A stretch of DNA of 64,000 nt from positions 620,001 through 684,000 of the forward strand of contig NZ_JAATJS010000003.1 of NCBI RefSeq assembly GCF_011777495.1, read 5' to 3'. The notes beneath the pieces are model-generated. The model saw nothing but the letters and a program-made list of their open reading frames with translations. It searched no databases and had not been told where the DNA came from. Each line of letters opens with the position of its first letter. Position 1 is the first letter of the stretch. Below, one piece after another: positions 17,654-26,788 of this stretch. Position numbers and translations under genes: made by a program. The stretch is from Microvirga terricola. GTDB lineage: Bacteria > Pseudomonadota > Alphaproteobacteria > Rhizobiales > Beijerinckiaceae.

Positions 17654-17785
17654 ACCCCGTGTTGCTGGGGCAGTAAGGCGAGAGGGGGCCGGAAGCAAGG
17701 GGCATTGCGCCGCTGAGGGGGTATTCCTGGGGGGCGGGTCCTGAGCTCCTCCCTAAAGGGGAAGAGGCGCTCGCGAGCTTTTTGC

Positions 17786-18414
17786 CTAAGGCCGTGGCGC
17801 CGCTAATTGTGCGATATAGCGCTCATAGAATGAGCGAGCTCTACCAGAAGCGCCTTCCTTGTTGGATGTTGTGTATTCTATTTCAATTACTTTGTTTTGG
17901 GTTGGTGTTGCAAATTTGAACAGTTCATACTCGGTTGCTTCAGTTGTATATGAATAGTGTATATATGTTGTTTTTCCAAGTATTGGCTGTCAATGAGGCG
18001 AAATCTTAATTCTGGGTTCAACATAGATCTTAATTCCAGTTCGCGGCGCGCGAATTCCGATGCATATTTGGCAATATCAAGTGTGTTTTCTGGCGCTTTG
18101 CTTAAAGCAAAAAACTTTTGTTCGTATAAGTTGATCTTAATTTCGGCTAATTCAACATCTTCACGCTTATAAAGAACACCGAAATTCCGACCGTGCCGGA
18201 CACACGTGTACTCGCGCATCTTCTCGCGCCGGAGGCCATTGAGCTCGTCCGGAAACTGGAAGTCTTCGACAACGGACGAGGATTCCATCTCCTCAAAGCC
18301 TTTGCCTCGGCATGCCTCCGCAGGCGCAAGCGATAGCGCCAACAGCGGAAGAGCGAGGCCTGCGATGAGGCCGAGGCGGGCAACGGAGCGTCCGGGCATG
18401 GGAATGAAACGCAC
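17786..18414 (-). pseudogene. frameshifted gene for a secreted protein, paralogue of its upstream neighbour
   Basis: Starting from the TTG at 18426 or, better placed for a GAGG, the GTG at 18414, the frame encodes a signal peptide (LAGLALPLLALSLAPAEA-C) and a domain like the next gene (FQFPDELNGLRREKM against FPFPDAISGHARGQM). The frame ends at 17887 in a meaningless tail (MNCSNLQHQPKTK). Shifting to the -1 frame near the T5/A5 run at 17971-17975 gives GKTTYIHYSYTTEATEYELF, KVIEIEYTT and RARSFYERYIAQLA, stopping at 17786. This matches the C-terminus of the paralogue (FVKIRYSTP and KFRDDYFSRLKSL). One base is therefore missing: pseudogene, assembly error or, less likely, programmed frameshift. 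Confidence 0.75.
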
Positions 18415-18422
18415 GAGCTGCC

Positions 18423-19028
18423 TCAAATAGACTGCTGATCGCCGCGCTGTTTCGGCTGGGGAAGGGATTTCAGGCGAGAAAAGTAATCATCCCGGAATTT
18501 CGTCGCCGTCTTTTCGGCCTCCTTCTGCTGGGGCGTCGAATAGCGGATCTTCACGAACTTGCCGCCAGCAACGGTCACGAAGGCGAAAGAGGCGAGATTG
18601 ATGCTGTTGACCGTATAGGATGTCGCTGCGGAGGCAGTCTTCGCGTTGGTCGTCACTTTTTTGACGGCAAGATTTTTGATCCGGCCGATTTCGCTCATGG
18701 TCTGGATTTCGCGCAGGACCGTAGCCAGCTCTTCCGCAAGATCCGAGGGCCTGGCTGAGGAGAGATCCTTCTCCCGGTCATAGACGTAGATGTCGGCCCA
18801 GCCGGATTGGCTCTTGTAGCGCACGCTGAAGCCGAAGCCTCCCGGCCCCGGAAACCGCTGCATCTGCCCGCGAGCGTGACCACTGATCGCGTCCGGGAAA
18901 GGGAAGCCATCGATTGTGTCAGAGGATTCTTGCTGGACGCTCGATTGCGCCCAGGCGGGCGCGGATGAAAAGGCGGAGGCCGAGAGGGCCAGAATAGCCC
19001 CAAGAAGGATGAAAGCCCGGCCGATCAT
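18423..19028 (-). CDS. secreted hypothetical protein (intact paralogue)
   Basis: A 201-residue exported protein. The signal peptide is about residues 1-27 (FILLGAILALSASAFSSAPAWA-QS). The mature part contains DGFPFPDAISGHARGQMQRFPGPGGFGFSVRYKSQSGWADIYVYD, a helical middle (LATVLREIQTM) and a C-terminal strand-helix part (FVKIRYSTPQQKEAEKTATKFRDDYF). The start is ATG 19028, preceded by GAGGG; the open frame extends further up without signal-peptide logic. Its stop TGA overlaps the possible start of the downstream paralogue. The function is unknown; the tandem arrangement suggests duplication. Confidence 0.8.
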   Translation of the reverse strand: MIGRAFILLGAILALSASAFSSAPAWAQSSVQQESSDTIDGFPFPDAISGHARGQMQRFPGPGGFGFSVRYKSQSGWADIYVYDREKDLSSARPSDLAEELATVLREIQTMSEIGRIKNLAVKKVTTNAKTASAATSYTVNSINLASFAFVTVAGGKFVKIRYSTPQQKEAEKTATKFRDDYFSRLKSLPQPKQRGDQQSI

Positions 19029-19191
19029 GGTGCCCTCGCATTTTTCGAATGAGATAACGTGAGAATGGATGAGGTCGCGGGAGCGGGCAAGCGGCTCCAC
19101 CCGGAGCGGGCGGCGCTTCCATCGCCCTTATCCCCAGCCGTCCCCAACCTGACATTGAACTTGGCAGTCCGAGACGCCATCATCCCTACCG

Positions 19192-19722
19192 ATGACCATT
19201 CCGAACTTCATCACCATCGCCCGGCTCATCATCGTTCCGCTTGTCATCGTGATGATCATGCAGCAGCGATGGGAGACGGCTTTCATTCTGTTTGTGGTGG
19301 CCGGCGTCTCCGACGCCATCGACGGCTTCATCGCCCGCAATTTCAACATGCAGAGCGAGTTCGGGGCCTATATCGACCCCTTGGCCGATAAGGCTTTGCT
19401 GGTGTCGATCTATGTCTCGTTGGCCATCGTCGGGGCGATCCCCGGCTGGCTCGCCATCGTCGTCGTCTCGCGAGACGTGATGATCGTGTCGGCGGTGATG
19501 CTCTCTTGGGTCATGAGCCGTCCGGTGACGATCAAGCCGCTTCTCGTCAGCAAGCTTAACACCCTGGCGCAACTGGCCTTCGCGGCCTATGCGCTGGCAG
19601 CCAATGCCTACGGGGTCGACCTTGGCGGGTTCGATGAGGTGGCCATGCTGGTTGTCGCCGCCTTGACCGTCGCCTCTGCCGGTGCCTATCTCGGAGGCTG
19701 GTTGCGACATATGTCGAGTTGA
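19192..19722 (+). CDS. CDP-alcohol phosphatidyltransferase family protein
   Basis: Integral membrane enzyme of 176 residues that joins a CDP-alcohol or CDP-diacylglycerol to an alcohol, as in phosphatidylglycerol-phosphate or cardiolipin synthesis. The signature D-x2-D-G-x2-A-R-x8-G-x3-D-x3-D is complete: Asp41, Asp44, Gly45, Ala48, Arg49, Gly58, Asp62 and Asp66. About five membrane helices are predicted. The exact acceptor is uncertain, so I give no gene symbol. It begins a tightly packed series with the PerM-like, hdaA, ppk and ppx genes. Confidence 0.92.
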   Translation: MTIPNFITIARLIIVPLVIVMIMQQRWETAFILFVVAGVSDAIDGFIARNFNMQSEFGAYIDPLADKALLVSIYVSLAIVGAIPGWLAIVVVSRDVMIVSAVMLSWVMSRPVTIKPLLVSKLNTLAQLAFAAYALAANAYGVDLGGFDEVAMLVVAALTVASAGAYLGGWLRHMSS

Positions 19723-19730
19723 GGCTGCGG

Positions 19731-20831
19731 ATGGAGTTTGGGCGGACGATGACGATCCAACGGCAGATCGCATTCTGGATCGCGGCGCTGGTGGTGCTCG
19801 GCCTCATGCTGTTCACCCTCCGCACCATCCTTTTGCCTTTCGTGGCGGGCTTTGCGCTGGCCTATCTGCTCGACCCGCTGGCGGACCGGATGCAGAAGCT
19901 CGGCATCGGGCGGCTGGGGGCGAGCCTCGTCATCCTCGTTCTGTTTGTCCTCATCTTCATCCTGACCCTCGTCATCCTCGTGCCGCTCGCCGCGCAGCAG
20001 GTGGGGGCTTTCGTCGAGAAATTGCCGAGCTATGTGGCCCGGCTCCAGCAACTTGCGGCGGAGCAGGGCGGGCCGTTGATCGAACGGCTCGGCGGTTCGC
20101 GGGCGCTGCAGGAAATGCAGACCTCGGTCGGCAACCTGATCTCGCAGGGCATCGCGTGGATCGGGACCTTCCTGCAATCCCTGTGGTCGGGCGGCCAAGC
20201 GCTGCTCAGCATCTTCTCCCTGCTCGTCGTGACGCCGGTGGTGGCCTTCTACATGCTCGTGGACTGGGACCGCATGGTCGCGACCATCGATTCCTGGATG
20301 CCGGTGAAGCAGCGCGACACCGTGCGCGCCATCGCTCGCGACATTGACCGGGCGATTGCCGGCTTCGTGCGCGGCCAGGCTTTGGTGTGCCTCATCCTCG
20401 GCTCGTTCTACGCCATCGGCCTTTCGATCATCGGGCTGAATTTCGGCGGCATGATCGGCATGACCGCGGGCCTATTGAGCTTCATCCCCTATGTCGGGTC
20501 GCTCACGGGCCTCATCCTGTCCCTCGGCGTTGCCATCGTGCAGTTCTGGCCGGACTGGACGATGATCCTCGCGACGCTCGGAGTGTTCGTGTTCGGCCAG
20601 TTCGTCGAGGGCAATATTTTGTCGCCCAAGCTCGTCGGGGAATCCGTCGGGCTGCATCCGGTCTGGCTGATGTTCGCGCTGCTCGCCTTCGGCGCGCTGT
20701 TCGGCTTCGTCGGTCTGATACTCGCGGTTCCGCTCGCGGCGGCGCTCGGCGTGATTGCGCGCTTTGCCCTGAAGCAATATCTCGCCAGCCCGCTCTATCG
20801 CGGCAACGGGCAGGTTGACATCGATGCGTGA
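19731..20831 (+). CDS. AI-2E family transporter (PerM-like)
   Basis: A 366-residue inner-membrane protein of the AI-2E/PerM family, with about seven to eight helices. The N-terminus has IAFWIAALVVLGLMLFTLRTILLPFVAGFALAY in one run, the middle holds a soluble segment (about 95-150), and the family motif GLLSFIPYVGSLTGLILSL is near residue 245. The family includes exporters of autoinducer-2 and putative ion antiporters, so the substrate cannot be assigned. The start is ATG 19731 because GAGG, which overlaps the previous stop, precedes it; ATG 19749 is possible. PerM next to hdaA is a common alphaproteobacterial arrangement. Confidence 0.9.
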   Translation: MEFGRTMTIQRQIAFWIAALVVLGLMLFTLRTILLPFVAGFALAYLLDPLADRMQKLGIGRLGASLVILVLFVLIFILTLVILVPLAAQQVGAFVEKLPSYVARLQQLAAEQGGPLIERLGGSRALQEMQTSVGNLISQGIAWIGTFLQSLWSGGQALLSIFSLLVVTPVVAFYMLVDWDRMVATIDSWMPVKQRDTVRAIARDIDRAIAGFVRGQALVCLILGSFYAIGLSIIGLNFGGMIGMTAGLLSFIPYVGSLTGLILSLGVAIVQFWPDWTMILATLGVFVFGQFVEGNILSPKLVGESVGLHPVWLMFALLAFGALFGFVGLILAVPLAAALGVIARFALKQYLASPLYRGNGQVDIDA

Positions 20832-21516
20832 GGCTCCCCGGCAACTCGCCTTCGACCTGCCGCTCGACCCCCGATACGGGCGGGAGGATTTTCTGGTCAG
20901 CCCGTCGAACGAGCAGGCCTATGCGCTGATCGAAAGTTGGCCGGAATGGCCGGACAACATTCTCCTTCTCACCGGTCCACGCGGCAGCGGCAAGAGCCAC
21001 CTGGCCGCTATCTGGGCGGAGAGCGCCCACGCCTGGACCATCGACGCCTTCGAGGTCACGCAGGACAAGGTGCCTCACCTGATTTCCAACGGCGCGCTCG
21101 CCATCGAGGACATGGATGAAGCGGACCGCGACGAGGCGGCTTTGTTCCACCTGCTGAACCTCGCACGAGAGCGAAAGGCCTTCCTTCTCCTGACATCGGA
21201 GACGCCGCCGGATCGCTGGAACATCCGCACGCCGGACCTTCTCTCGCGCCTGCGTCTCGCGCCGAGCGTGTCGCTGGGCGCGCCCGACGACGCCTTGTTG
21301 AAAGCCGTGCTGGTGAAGCTATTTGTTGACCGGCAGCTCGTGGTCGATACCAGTGTGGTCGACTACATCGCGCTGCGGATCGAGCGGTCGCTGGCAAGGG
21401 CGGCGGAACTCGTGACCCTTCTCGACAAGGAGGCCCTCAGCCGGGGGCGGCGCGTTTCCCGCGCCATTGCGGCGGAAATGCTGGGTGCGGCGCAGGAAGC
21501 GGATGAGATCGAGTGA
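20824..21516 (+). CDS. hdaA: DnaA regulatory inactivator homologue HdaA (DnaA-like AAA+ protein)
   Basis: A 230-residue DnaA-related AAA+ protein without the DNA-binding domain IV. The N-terminal clamp-binding type motif is QLAFDL (residues 7-12). Walker A is GPRGSGKSH at 51-59, and the Walker B region is AIEDMDEAD. In alphaproteobacteria HdaA works with the beta-clamp to stimulate ATP hydrolysis by DnaA and prevent re-initiation of replication. The start is ATG 20824, overlapping the upstream stop; a TTG at 20815 is an alternative. Its stop overlaps the ppk start (GTGA). Confidence 0.92.
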   Translation: MREAPRQLAFDLPLDPRYGREDFLVSPSNEQAYALIESWPEWPDNILLLTGPRGSGKSHLAAIWAESAHAWTIDAFEVTQDKVPHLISNGALAIEDMDEADRDEAALFHLLNLARERKAFLLLTSETPPDRWNIRTPDLLSRLRLAPSVSLGAPDDALLKAVLVKLFVDRQLVVDTSVVDYIALRIERSLARAAELVTLLDKEALSRGRRVSRAIAAEMLGAAQEADEIE

Positions 21517-23834
21517 AGCTGGAGCCGGAAGTCTTGTCACCCAACCGTCGTGAAACCGTCACGAAGTCCAAAGCAAAACGGACCTCGACCAAAAAGGCGG
21601 CGGAGGGCGACGTGAAAAGTGCCTTGGCGTTGAAAGAGACGGAAATTGTCGTCAGCGAGGCGCCGCTGCCGAAGGCTCCGCCGGACATCGAGCTTGACGG
21701 CGCGGTGCTGAGACAGTTCCCGCAACGCTTCATCAATCGCGAATTGTCGTGGCTTCAGTTTAACCGGCGCGTGCTGGAGGAGGCTTCCAACGGCAATCAT
21801 CCGCTGCTGGAAGAATTGCGCTTCCTGTCGATTTCCGCCGACAACCTCGACGAATTTTTCATGGTCCGTGTCGCGGGCCTGCGCGGGCAGGTGCGCTCCG
21901 GCGTGGCGACGCCGTCGCAGGATGGCCTCACTCCGCAAGACCAGCTTGCCAAGATCGCGGTTGAGGTTGCGCATTTGGCGTCCGACCAGCAGCGACGCTG
22001 GCGCGAATTGAAAAAATCGCTCGAGGACGAAGGCATCGTGCTCGTCGACGGGGCGGGGCTGACGAAGCCGGAAGCGACCTGGCTGGAGGATTATTTCCTC
22101 AATCACATCTTCCCAGTCCTGACACCGCTCGCCATCGACCCGGCGCATCCGTTCCCGTTCATTCCCAATCTCGGCTCGTCGATTGCGCTCAAGCTTGTGC
22201 GGAAGAGCGACGGCAAGGTGCTGAACGCGCTCATCCGCCTGCCGTCGCGCGCCGAGCGCTTCATCCGCCTGCCGGATTTCGCGGAAACGGGCTCGACTCG
22301 TTTCATGGCGCTGGAGCAGGTCATCGTGCTCTATACGAGCCGTCTCTTCCCCGGCTACGAGGTGCAGGGGCAGGGCGCTTTCCGCGTCATTCGCGACTCC
22401 GATCTGGAAATCGAGGAAGAGGCGGAAGATCTGGTGCGCCAGTTCGAGTCCGTGCTCAAGCAACGCCGTCGCGGCAGCGTCATCAGGCTCGAGGTCGAGG
22501 CGGCAATGCCGGAAGACCTGCGCCTGTTCGTGGCCGAGGAATCGGAAATCGCGAGCGACGAGATGTTCGTCGTCGAGGGCATGATGGGATTGAACGATCT
22601 CGCCCAGCTCGTCGCGCTCGACCGGCCGGATCTTAAGTTCAAGCCTTACAATCCGCGTTTCCCCGAGCGCATCCGCGAGCATAGCGGGGATTGCTTCGCG
22701 GCGATCCGGCAGAAGGACATCATCGTCCATCATCCTTACGAGTCTTTCGACGCGGTGGTGCAGTTCCTGCGTCAGGCGGCGCGCGATCCGAACGTGGTCG
22801 CGATCAAGCAGACGCTCTATCGCACGTCGTCGGATTCCCCCATCGTTGCGGCGCTGGCCGAAGCGGCGGAGGCGGGCAAGTCCGTCACCGCGTTGGTGGA
22901 GCTGAAGGCGCGCTTCGACGAAGAGGCCAATATCCGCTGGGCGCGTGACCTCGAACGCGCGGGCGCGCAGGTGGTGTTCGGCTTCATCGAGTTGAAGACG
23001 CACGCCAAACTGTCGATGATCGTGCGGCGCGAGGGCGGGCAGCTCATCACGTACTGCCATGTGGGCACCGGCAATTATCACCCCATCACGGCGCGCATCT
23101 ATACCGATCTGTCCTTCTTCACCGCCGATCCGGTGATCGGGCGCGATATCTCCCGCATCTTCAACTACGTCACTGGCTATGCGGAGCCTGCCGAGATGGA
23201 GCGCATGGCGGTGTCGCCGCTGACGCTGAAGAAGCGCCTGCTCCAGCATATCGAGGAGGAGGTCGCCCACGCGAAGGCCGGGCGCCCGGCAGCGATCTGG
23301 GGCAAGTGCAACTCGCTCGTCGATCCCGTCATCATCGATGCGCTTTATGACGCGAGCGCTGCCGGCGTGCAGATCGATCTTGTCGTGCGCGGCATCTGTT
23401 GCCTGCGTCCCGGCATCAAGGGCCTGTCGGAGAACATCCGCGTCAAGTCCATCGTCGGGCGCTTCCTGGAGCACACCCGCATTTACGCCTTCGGCAACGG
23501 CCAGGGACTGCCGAACCCGAAGGCGCATGTCTACATCTCGTCCGCCGATCTCATGCCGCGCAATCTCGACCGGCGCGTCGAGGCGTTGATGCCCGTGGTC
23601 AATCCCACCGTGCATCAGCAGGTGCTGGATCAGATCATGCTGGCGAACCTCCTCGACAACGAACAGAGCTGGACGGTGCTGCCCGATGGCACCAGTCGCC
23701 GGATCGTACCTACGAAGGGCGAGGAGCCGTTCAACGCCCACAAGTATTTCATGACGAATCCAAGCTTGTCGGGACGTGGAAAATCGCTCAAGACATCAAG
23801 CCCCAAGGCACTTGCAAAGCGCGGGCAACGCTGA
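21513..23834 (+). CDS. ppk: polyphosphate kinase 1
   Basis: Makes inorganic polyphosphate from ATP reversibly, through phosphohistidine. It has 773 residues and starts at GTG 21513, overlapping the hdaA stop. The N-terminal about 70 residues form a basic/low-complexity extension ([15 protein letters not shown]). The N domain starts at [12 protein letters not shown]. The autophosphorylated His497 is in [11 protein letters not shown]. The second conserved His654 is in [12 protein letters not shown], and the phosphate-binding [12 protein letters not shown] follows. ppx begins one base after its stop, so synthesis and degradation of polyphosphate are encoded together. Confidence 0.97.
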   Translation: MKLEPEVLSPNRRETVTKSKAKRTSTKKAAEGDVKSALALKETEIVVSEAPLPKAPPDIELDGAVLRQFPQRFINRELSWLQFNRRVLEEASNGNHPLLEELRFLSISADNLDEFFMVRVAGLRGQVRSGVATPSQDGLTPQDQLAKIAVEVAHLASDQQRRWRELKKSLEDEGIVLVDGAGLTKPEATWLEDYFLNHIFPVLTPLAIDPAHPFPFIPNLGSSIALKLVRKSDGKVLNALIRLPSRAERFIRLPDFAETGSTRFMALEQVIVLYTSRLFPGYEVQGQGAFRVIRDSDLEIEEEAEDLVRQFESVLKQRRRGSVIRLEVEAAMPEDLRLFVAEESEIASDEMFVVEGMMGLNDLAQLVALDRPDLKFKPYNPRFPERIREHSGDCFAAIRQKDIIVHHPYESFDAVVQFLRQAARDPNVVAIKQTLYRTSSDSPIVAALAEAAEAGKSVTALVELKARFDEEANIRWARDLERAGAQVVFGFIELKTHAKLSMIVRREGGQLITYCHVGTGNYHPITARIYTDLSFFTADPVIGRDISRIFNYVTGYAEPAEMERMAVSPLTLKKRLLQHIEEEVAHAKAGRPAAIWGKCNSLVDPVIIDALYDASAAGVQIDLVVRGICCLRPGIKGLSENIRVKSIVGRFLEHTRIYAFGNGQGLPNPKAHVYISSADLMPRNLDRRVEALMPVVNPTVHQQVLDQIMLANLLDNEQSWTVLPDGTSRRIVPTKGEEPFNAHKYFMTNPSLSGRGKSLKTSSPKALAKRGQR

Positions 23835-23835
23835 C

Positions 23836-25356
23836 ATGGCCCAAGGTTTCGAGGCTCCGGGACGGCTCAAAATCGGCCGCCCCGTCGCGATCATCGACAT
23901 CGGCTCAAACTCCGTGCGCCTCGTGGTGTACGAGGGTTTAGCGCGCGCGGTTACGCCGATGTATAATGAAAAGGTGCTCTGCGGCCTCGGTCGCCAGGTG
24001 GCGACGACCGGGCGTCTCGATCACGATGCGGTGGATCGCGCCCTGCGCGCGCTCGCCCGGTTCAAGGTGTTGTGCGAGACGATGCACGTCTCTGACATCT
24101 ATGTGCTGGCGACCGCCGCCGCGCGCGATGCGTCGAACGGGCCGGCCTTTCTGGAAGCTGCGTCCGAAGCCTGCGGCCAGCCGATCGATCTGCTCTCAGG
24201 TGCCAAGGAAGCGCAGTTTTCGGCCCTCGGAGTGGTCGCTGGCTTCCATGCGCCGGATGGCATCGTGGGCGACATGGGCGGCGGCAGCCTGGAACTCGTC
24301 GATGTCAACGGCTTTTCGGTCGGGGAGGGCGTCACGATGCCCCTCGGCGGCCTCGCCTTGCAGGACCTCAGCGGCGGCTCGCTGAAGAAGGCGCAGAAGA
24401 TCGTCCGGGCCGCCCTGGCCCGCGCGCCGGAATATCTCGAAAACCTGAACGGCCGCACCTTCTACGCGGTCGGCGGCACCTGGCGCGCTCTCGCGCGCCT
24501 GCACCAAGCGGCGCGGGATTATCCGCTCCATGTGATGCACAGCTACTTCATCAACCCGGATGACGGGCTCGACTTCCTGCATCTCGTGGAGGAGGTCGAT
24601 ACCAAGGCGCTCAAAGACATCGAGAGCATTTCCGAGGCTCGCCGCCCGCTTTTGGCCTATGGCGCGATCCTTCTGGAAGAGATCATCCGCCTCGGTCGTC
24701 CGAAGGACGTGGCGATTTCGGCCTACGGCGTGCGCGAAGGGCTTTTGTTCGACAAGCTCGACGGGGAGGCGCAGCGGCTCGACCCCCTGTTATCGTCGGC
24801 GACCGATCTGAACTTTCTGCGCTCGCGCTCGCCTCGCCATGGCGAGGAGCTATGCGACTGGACCGACCGGTTCATCGAGAGCCTCGGCCTGCCCGAAACG
24901 GAGACCGAACACCGGCTGCGCCATGCCGCTTGTCTCCTCGCCGATATCGGCTGGCGCGCTCACCCCGACTATCGGGGCGAGCAGAGCCTCAACCTCATCG
25001 CCTACGGTGCCTTTGCCGGGATCGACCATCCGGGGCGGGCCTATCTCGCCCTTGCCATCTTCTTCCGGCATGAGGGCCTGTCTCCCGACAAGGTCGGTTC
25101 GCGGATCAAGGTTTTGGCCGGGGCGCGCCTGATGGAACGCGCGCGCCTGCTCGCAGCCATGATGCGGGTGGCCTATCCGGTCTCGGTCGGGATGGGGGGC
25201 GTTCTGCCGCAGGCGTCATTACTCGCGCGGGACAATCAGATCGTTCTGCGGCTCCCGGCGGCGCTGGAGTCTCTGGCCAATGAGCGCCTCGCCGGGCGCG
25301 TCCGGGCTCTCGCCAAGCTTTTGAACATGGAATCCGTGATCGAGATCGTCCGCTAA
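23836..25356 (+). CDS. ppx: exopolyphosphatase (Ppx/GppA family)
   Basis: Hydrolyses terminal phosphate from polyphosphate or pppGpp; it belongs to the ASKHA phosphotransferase fold. It has 506 residues. The first phosphate loop is VAIIDIGSNSVRLVVYE (about 18-34), and the second is GIVGDMGGGSLELVDVNG (about 142-159). Catalytic Glu is expected in the SGAKEAQFSALGV segment. The C-terminal half, from about 315, is the helical HD-like domain. The start is ATG 23836, because this is where homology begins and it directly follows the ppk stop; the frame is open further upstream. Confidence 0.95.
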   Translation: MAQGFEAPGRLKIGRPVAIIDIGSNSVRLVVYEGLARAVTPMYNEKVLCGLGRQVATTGRLDHDAVDRALRALARFKVLCETMHVSDIYVLATAAARDASNGPAFLEAASEACGQPIDLLSGAKEAQFSALGVVAGFHAPDGIVGDMGGGSLELVDVNGFSVGEGVTMPLGGLALQDLSGGSLKKAQKIVRAALARAPEYLENLNGRTFYAVGGTWRALARLHQAARDYPLHVMHSYFINPDDGLDFLHLVEEVDTKALKDIESISEARRPLLAYGAILLEEIIRLGRPKDVAISAYGVREGLLFDKLDGEAQRLDPLLSSATDLNFLRSRSPRHGEELCDWTDRFIESLGLPETETEHRLRHAACLLADIGWRAHPDYRGEQSLNLIAYGAFAGIDHPGRAYLALAIFFRHEGLSPDKVGSRIKVLAGARLMERARLLAAMMRVAYPVSVGMGGVLPQASLLARDNQIVLRLPAALESLANERLAGRVRALAKLLNMESVIEIVR

Positions 25357-25504
25357 GCGGTTTTTCCTGTTCGCCGCGGGTTTACTTCAGCCAAAGTTTG
25401 TTCAGAGATAGCGGCCTGGGCGTGACAGGCGCGGATGTAAATTTACAACCGCGTCTGGAACGTATAACCGTCGCTGCAACCTAAGCGATGGGCTGTGGGA
25501 GAAC

Positions 25505-26131
25505 ATGATGAGCCTGATTAACCTCGCGTCTCTGCGGGCGGCGGAAGCCTCGCGCGATCCTTACAATTACGTTCTAGCGCCGGAATTTTTGCAAAAATCC
25601 GCCATCGACGATCTGCGCCGTGACTTCCCCGACATCACCAAGCCGGGCTACCTGACGGTCGACGAGGTCAAGCTCCACGGCAGGTTCAAGCAGCTGATCG
25701 AAGAACTCGAGGGTCCGGAGCTCACCGAGGAGCTGTCACGCAAGTTCGGACTGGATCTCCACCCTTATCCGCGCCTGACCACCATCATGAAGCGCTCGCA
25801 GCCGAAATACGGCGCGATCCACACCGATGGCCCGTCCAAGGTCATGACCATGCTCGTCTACATGAACGACGAGTGGGAGAAGGATGACGGCGGCCGCCTG
25901 CGCGTTCTCTACGACGGCCAGGACTACGAGAAGTACAAGCTCGAAGTGCCGCCGATGATGGGCACCATGTTCGCCTTCCTGCGCTCGGACAATTCCTGGC
26001 ACGGCCATCTGCCGTTCTCGGGAGAGCGCCGCGTCGTCCAGATCGCCTGGGTCAAGAGCCAGGCCGACGTGGAACGCAAGAAGAAGAACAACAAGGTCGC
26101 CCAGTTCTTCAAGGGCATTTTTGGGCGCTAA
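25505..26131 (+). CDS. 2-oxoglutarate/Fe(II)-dependent oxygenase
   Basis: A 208-residue 2OG-Fe(II) dioxygenase fold protein. The facial triad is visible as His106 and Asp108 (AIHTDG) and a distal His at 166 or 168 (SWHGHLPF), with Arg175/176 (GERRVVQIAW) as the probable 2-oxoglutarate ligand. It has no signal peptide but a basic C-terminal tail (VERKKKNNK). Relatives hydroxylate proteins or small molecules; the substrate is unknown. Two adjacent ATGs (25505, 25508) compete; a GGGAG precedes both. It is flanked downstream by a palindromic repeat. Confidence 0.85.
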   Translation: MMSLINLASLRAAEASRDPYNYVLAPEFLQKSAIDDLRRDFPDITKPGYLTVDEVKLHGRFKQLIEELEGPELTEELSRKFGLDLHPYPRLTTIMKRSQPKYGAIHTDGPSKVMTMLVYMNDEWEKDDGGRLRVLYDGQDYEKYKLEVPPMMGTMFAFLRSDNSWHGHLPFSGERRVVQIAWVKSQADVERKKKNNKVAQFFKGIFGR

Positions 26132-26157
26132 GGAGCGCTCCCGCGTAATACTTTCGC

Positions 26158-26190
26158 TGTCATGGCCGGGCATGTCCCGGCCATTTCTTT
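26158..26190. repeat. intergenic palindromic repeat, copy 2 (terminator-like)
   Basis: ATGGCCGGG (26162-26170), 5-nt loop CATGT, CCCGGCCAT (26176-26184), preceded by TGT-C and followed by TTCTTTTTT. The stem plus T-run makes it a plausible rho-independent terminator for the oxygenase gene. It is located 31 bp after that stop. Confidence 0.85.
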
Positions 26191-26203
26191 TTTGGACGAC
26201 GTC

Positions 26204-26746
26204 ATGCCGCCTGACATCAAGACCAATGCAACCCGCATCGTCTATGAGAACCGCTGGATGCGAGTACGGGAAGACTCCATCACCCGTAAGGACGGCTCAC
26301 AAGGCATCTACGGCGTGGTCGAAAAGTCCGACTTTGCGGTCATCGTGCCCCTCGATCAGGGAATGATCCATCTCGTCGAGCAATACCGCTATCCGGTCCA
26401 GGGCCGCTATTGGGAGCTTCCACAAGGCTCGTGGGAGCAGGCCCCGGACACCGATCCGCTCGATCTCGCCCGCGCGGAGCTGCGCGAGGAAACCGGTCTG
26501 ACCGCGCGGTCCATGCGCCATGTCGGCCACCTCTTCGAGTGCTACGGCTACTCGACTCAAGGCTACAACATCTATCTGGCGGAGGGCCTTGAGACCGGCG
26601 CGGCGGACCGGGAGCGGGAAGAGCAGGACATGATCTCCCGCGCTTTCCCCATCGCCGAGGTCAACGCCATGATCCTCGAAGGCGTGATCAAAGACGCCGC
26701 AACGGCCGCGGCCCTGGGGCTGCTGCGGTTGAAGGGGCTGCTTTAA
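26204..26746 (+). CDS. NUDIX hydrolase (ADP-ribose pyrophosphatase type)
   Basis: A 180-residue protein. The opening (TRIVYENRWMRVREDSITR, residues 10-28) and YRYPVQGRYWELPQGS (61-76) are typical of ADP-ribose or GDP-mannose pyrophosphatases. The NUDIX box is stretched and slightly degenerate: AELREETGL at 91-99 has Ala where the box normally has Arg, and the upstream glycine-glutamate spacing is longer than canonical. The start is ATG 26204. An upstream in-frame ATG at 26162 lies inside the palindromic repeat and is rejected. The substrate is inferred only from the family. Confidence 0.88.
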   Translation: MPPDIKTNATRIVYENRWMRVREDSITRKDGSQGIYGVVEKSDFAVIVPLDQGMIHLVEQYRYPVQGRYWELPQGSWEQAPDTDPLDLARAELREETGLTARSMRHVGHLFECYGYSTQGYNIYLAEGLETGAADREREEQDMISRAFPIAEVNAMILEGVIKDAATAAALGLLRLKGLL

Positions 26747-26788
26747 GATGGCCCGATTCATGGGCCGAATGGTAACGAGGTCATCGGC

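Noticed and set aside
17970-17977. Programmed -1 frameshift at GGAAAAAC in the secreted-protein gene
   Set aside because: The heptamer does not fit the classic X-XXY-YYZ pattern in the zero frame, and no stimulatory structure was seen. A missing base is simpler, so it is annotated as a frameshifted gene.
21537-23741. 734-codon minus-strand frame opposite ppk
   Set aside because: Shadow of ppk; no recognisable motif.
26162-26203. Upstream ATG extension of the NUDIX gene
   Set aside because: This extension would be encoded by the palindromic repeat and T-run; the ATG at 26204 fits the family start.
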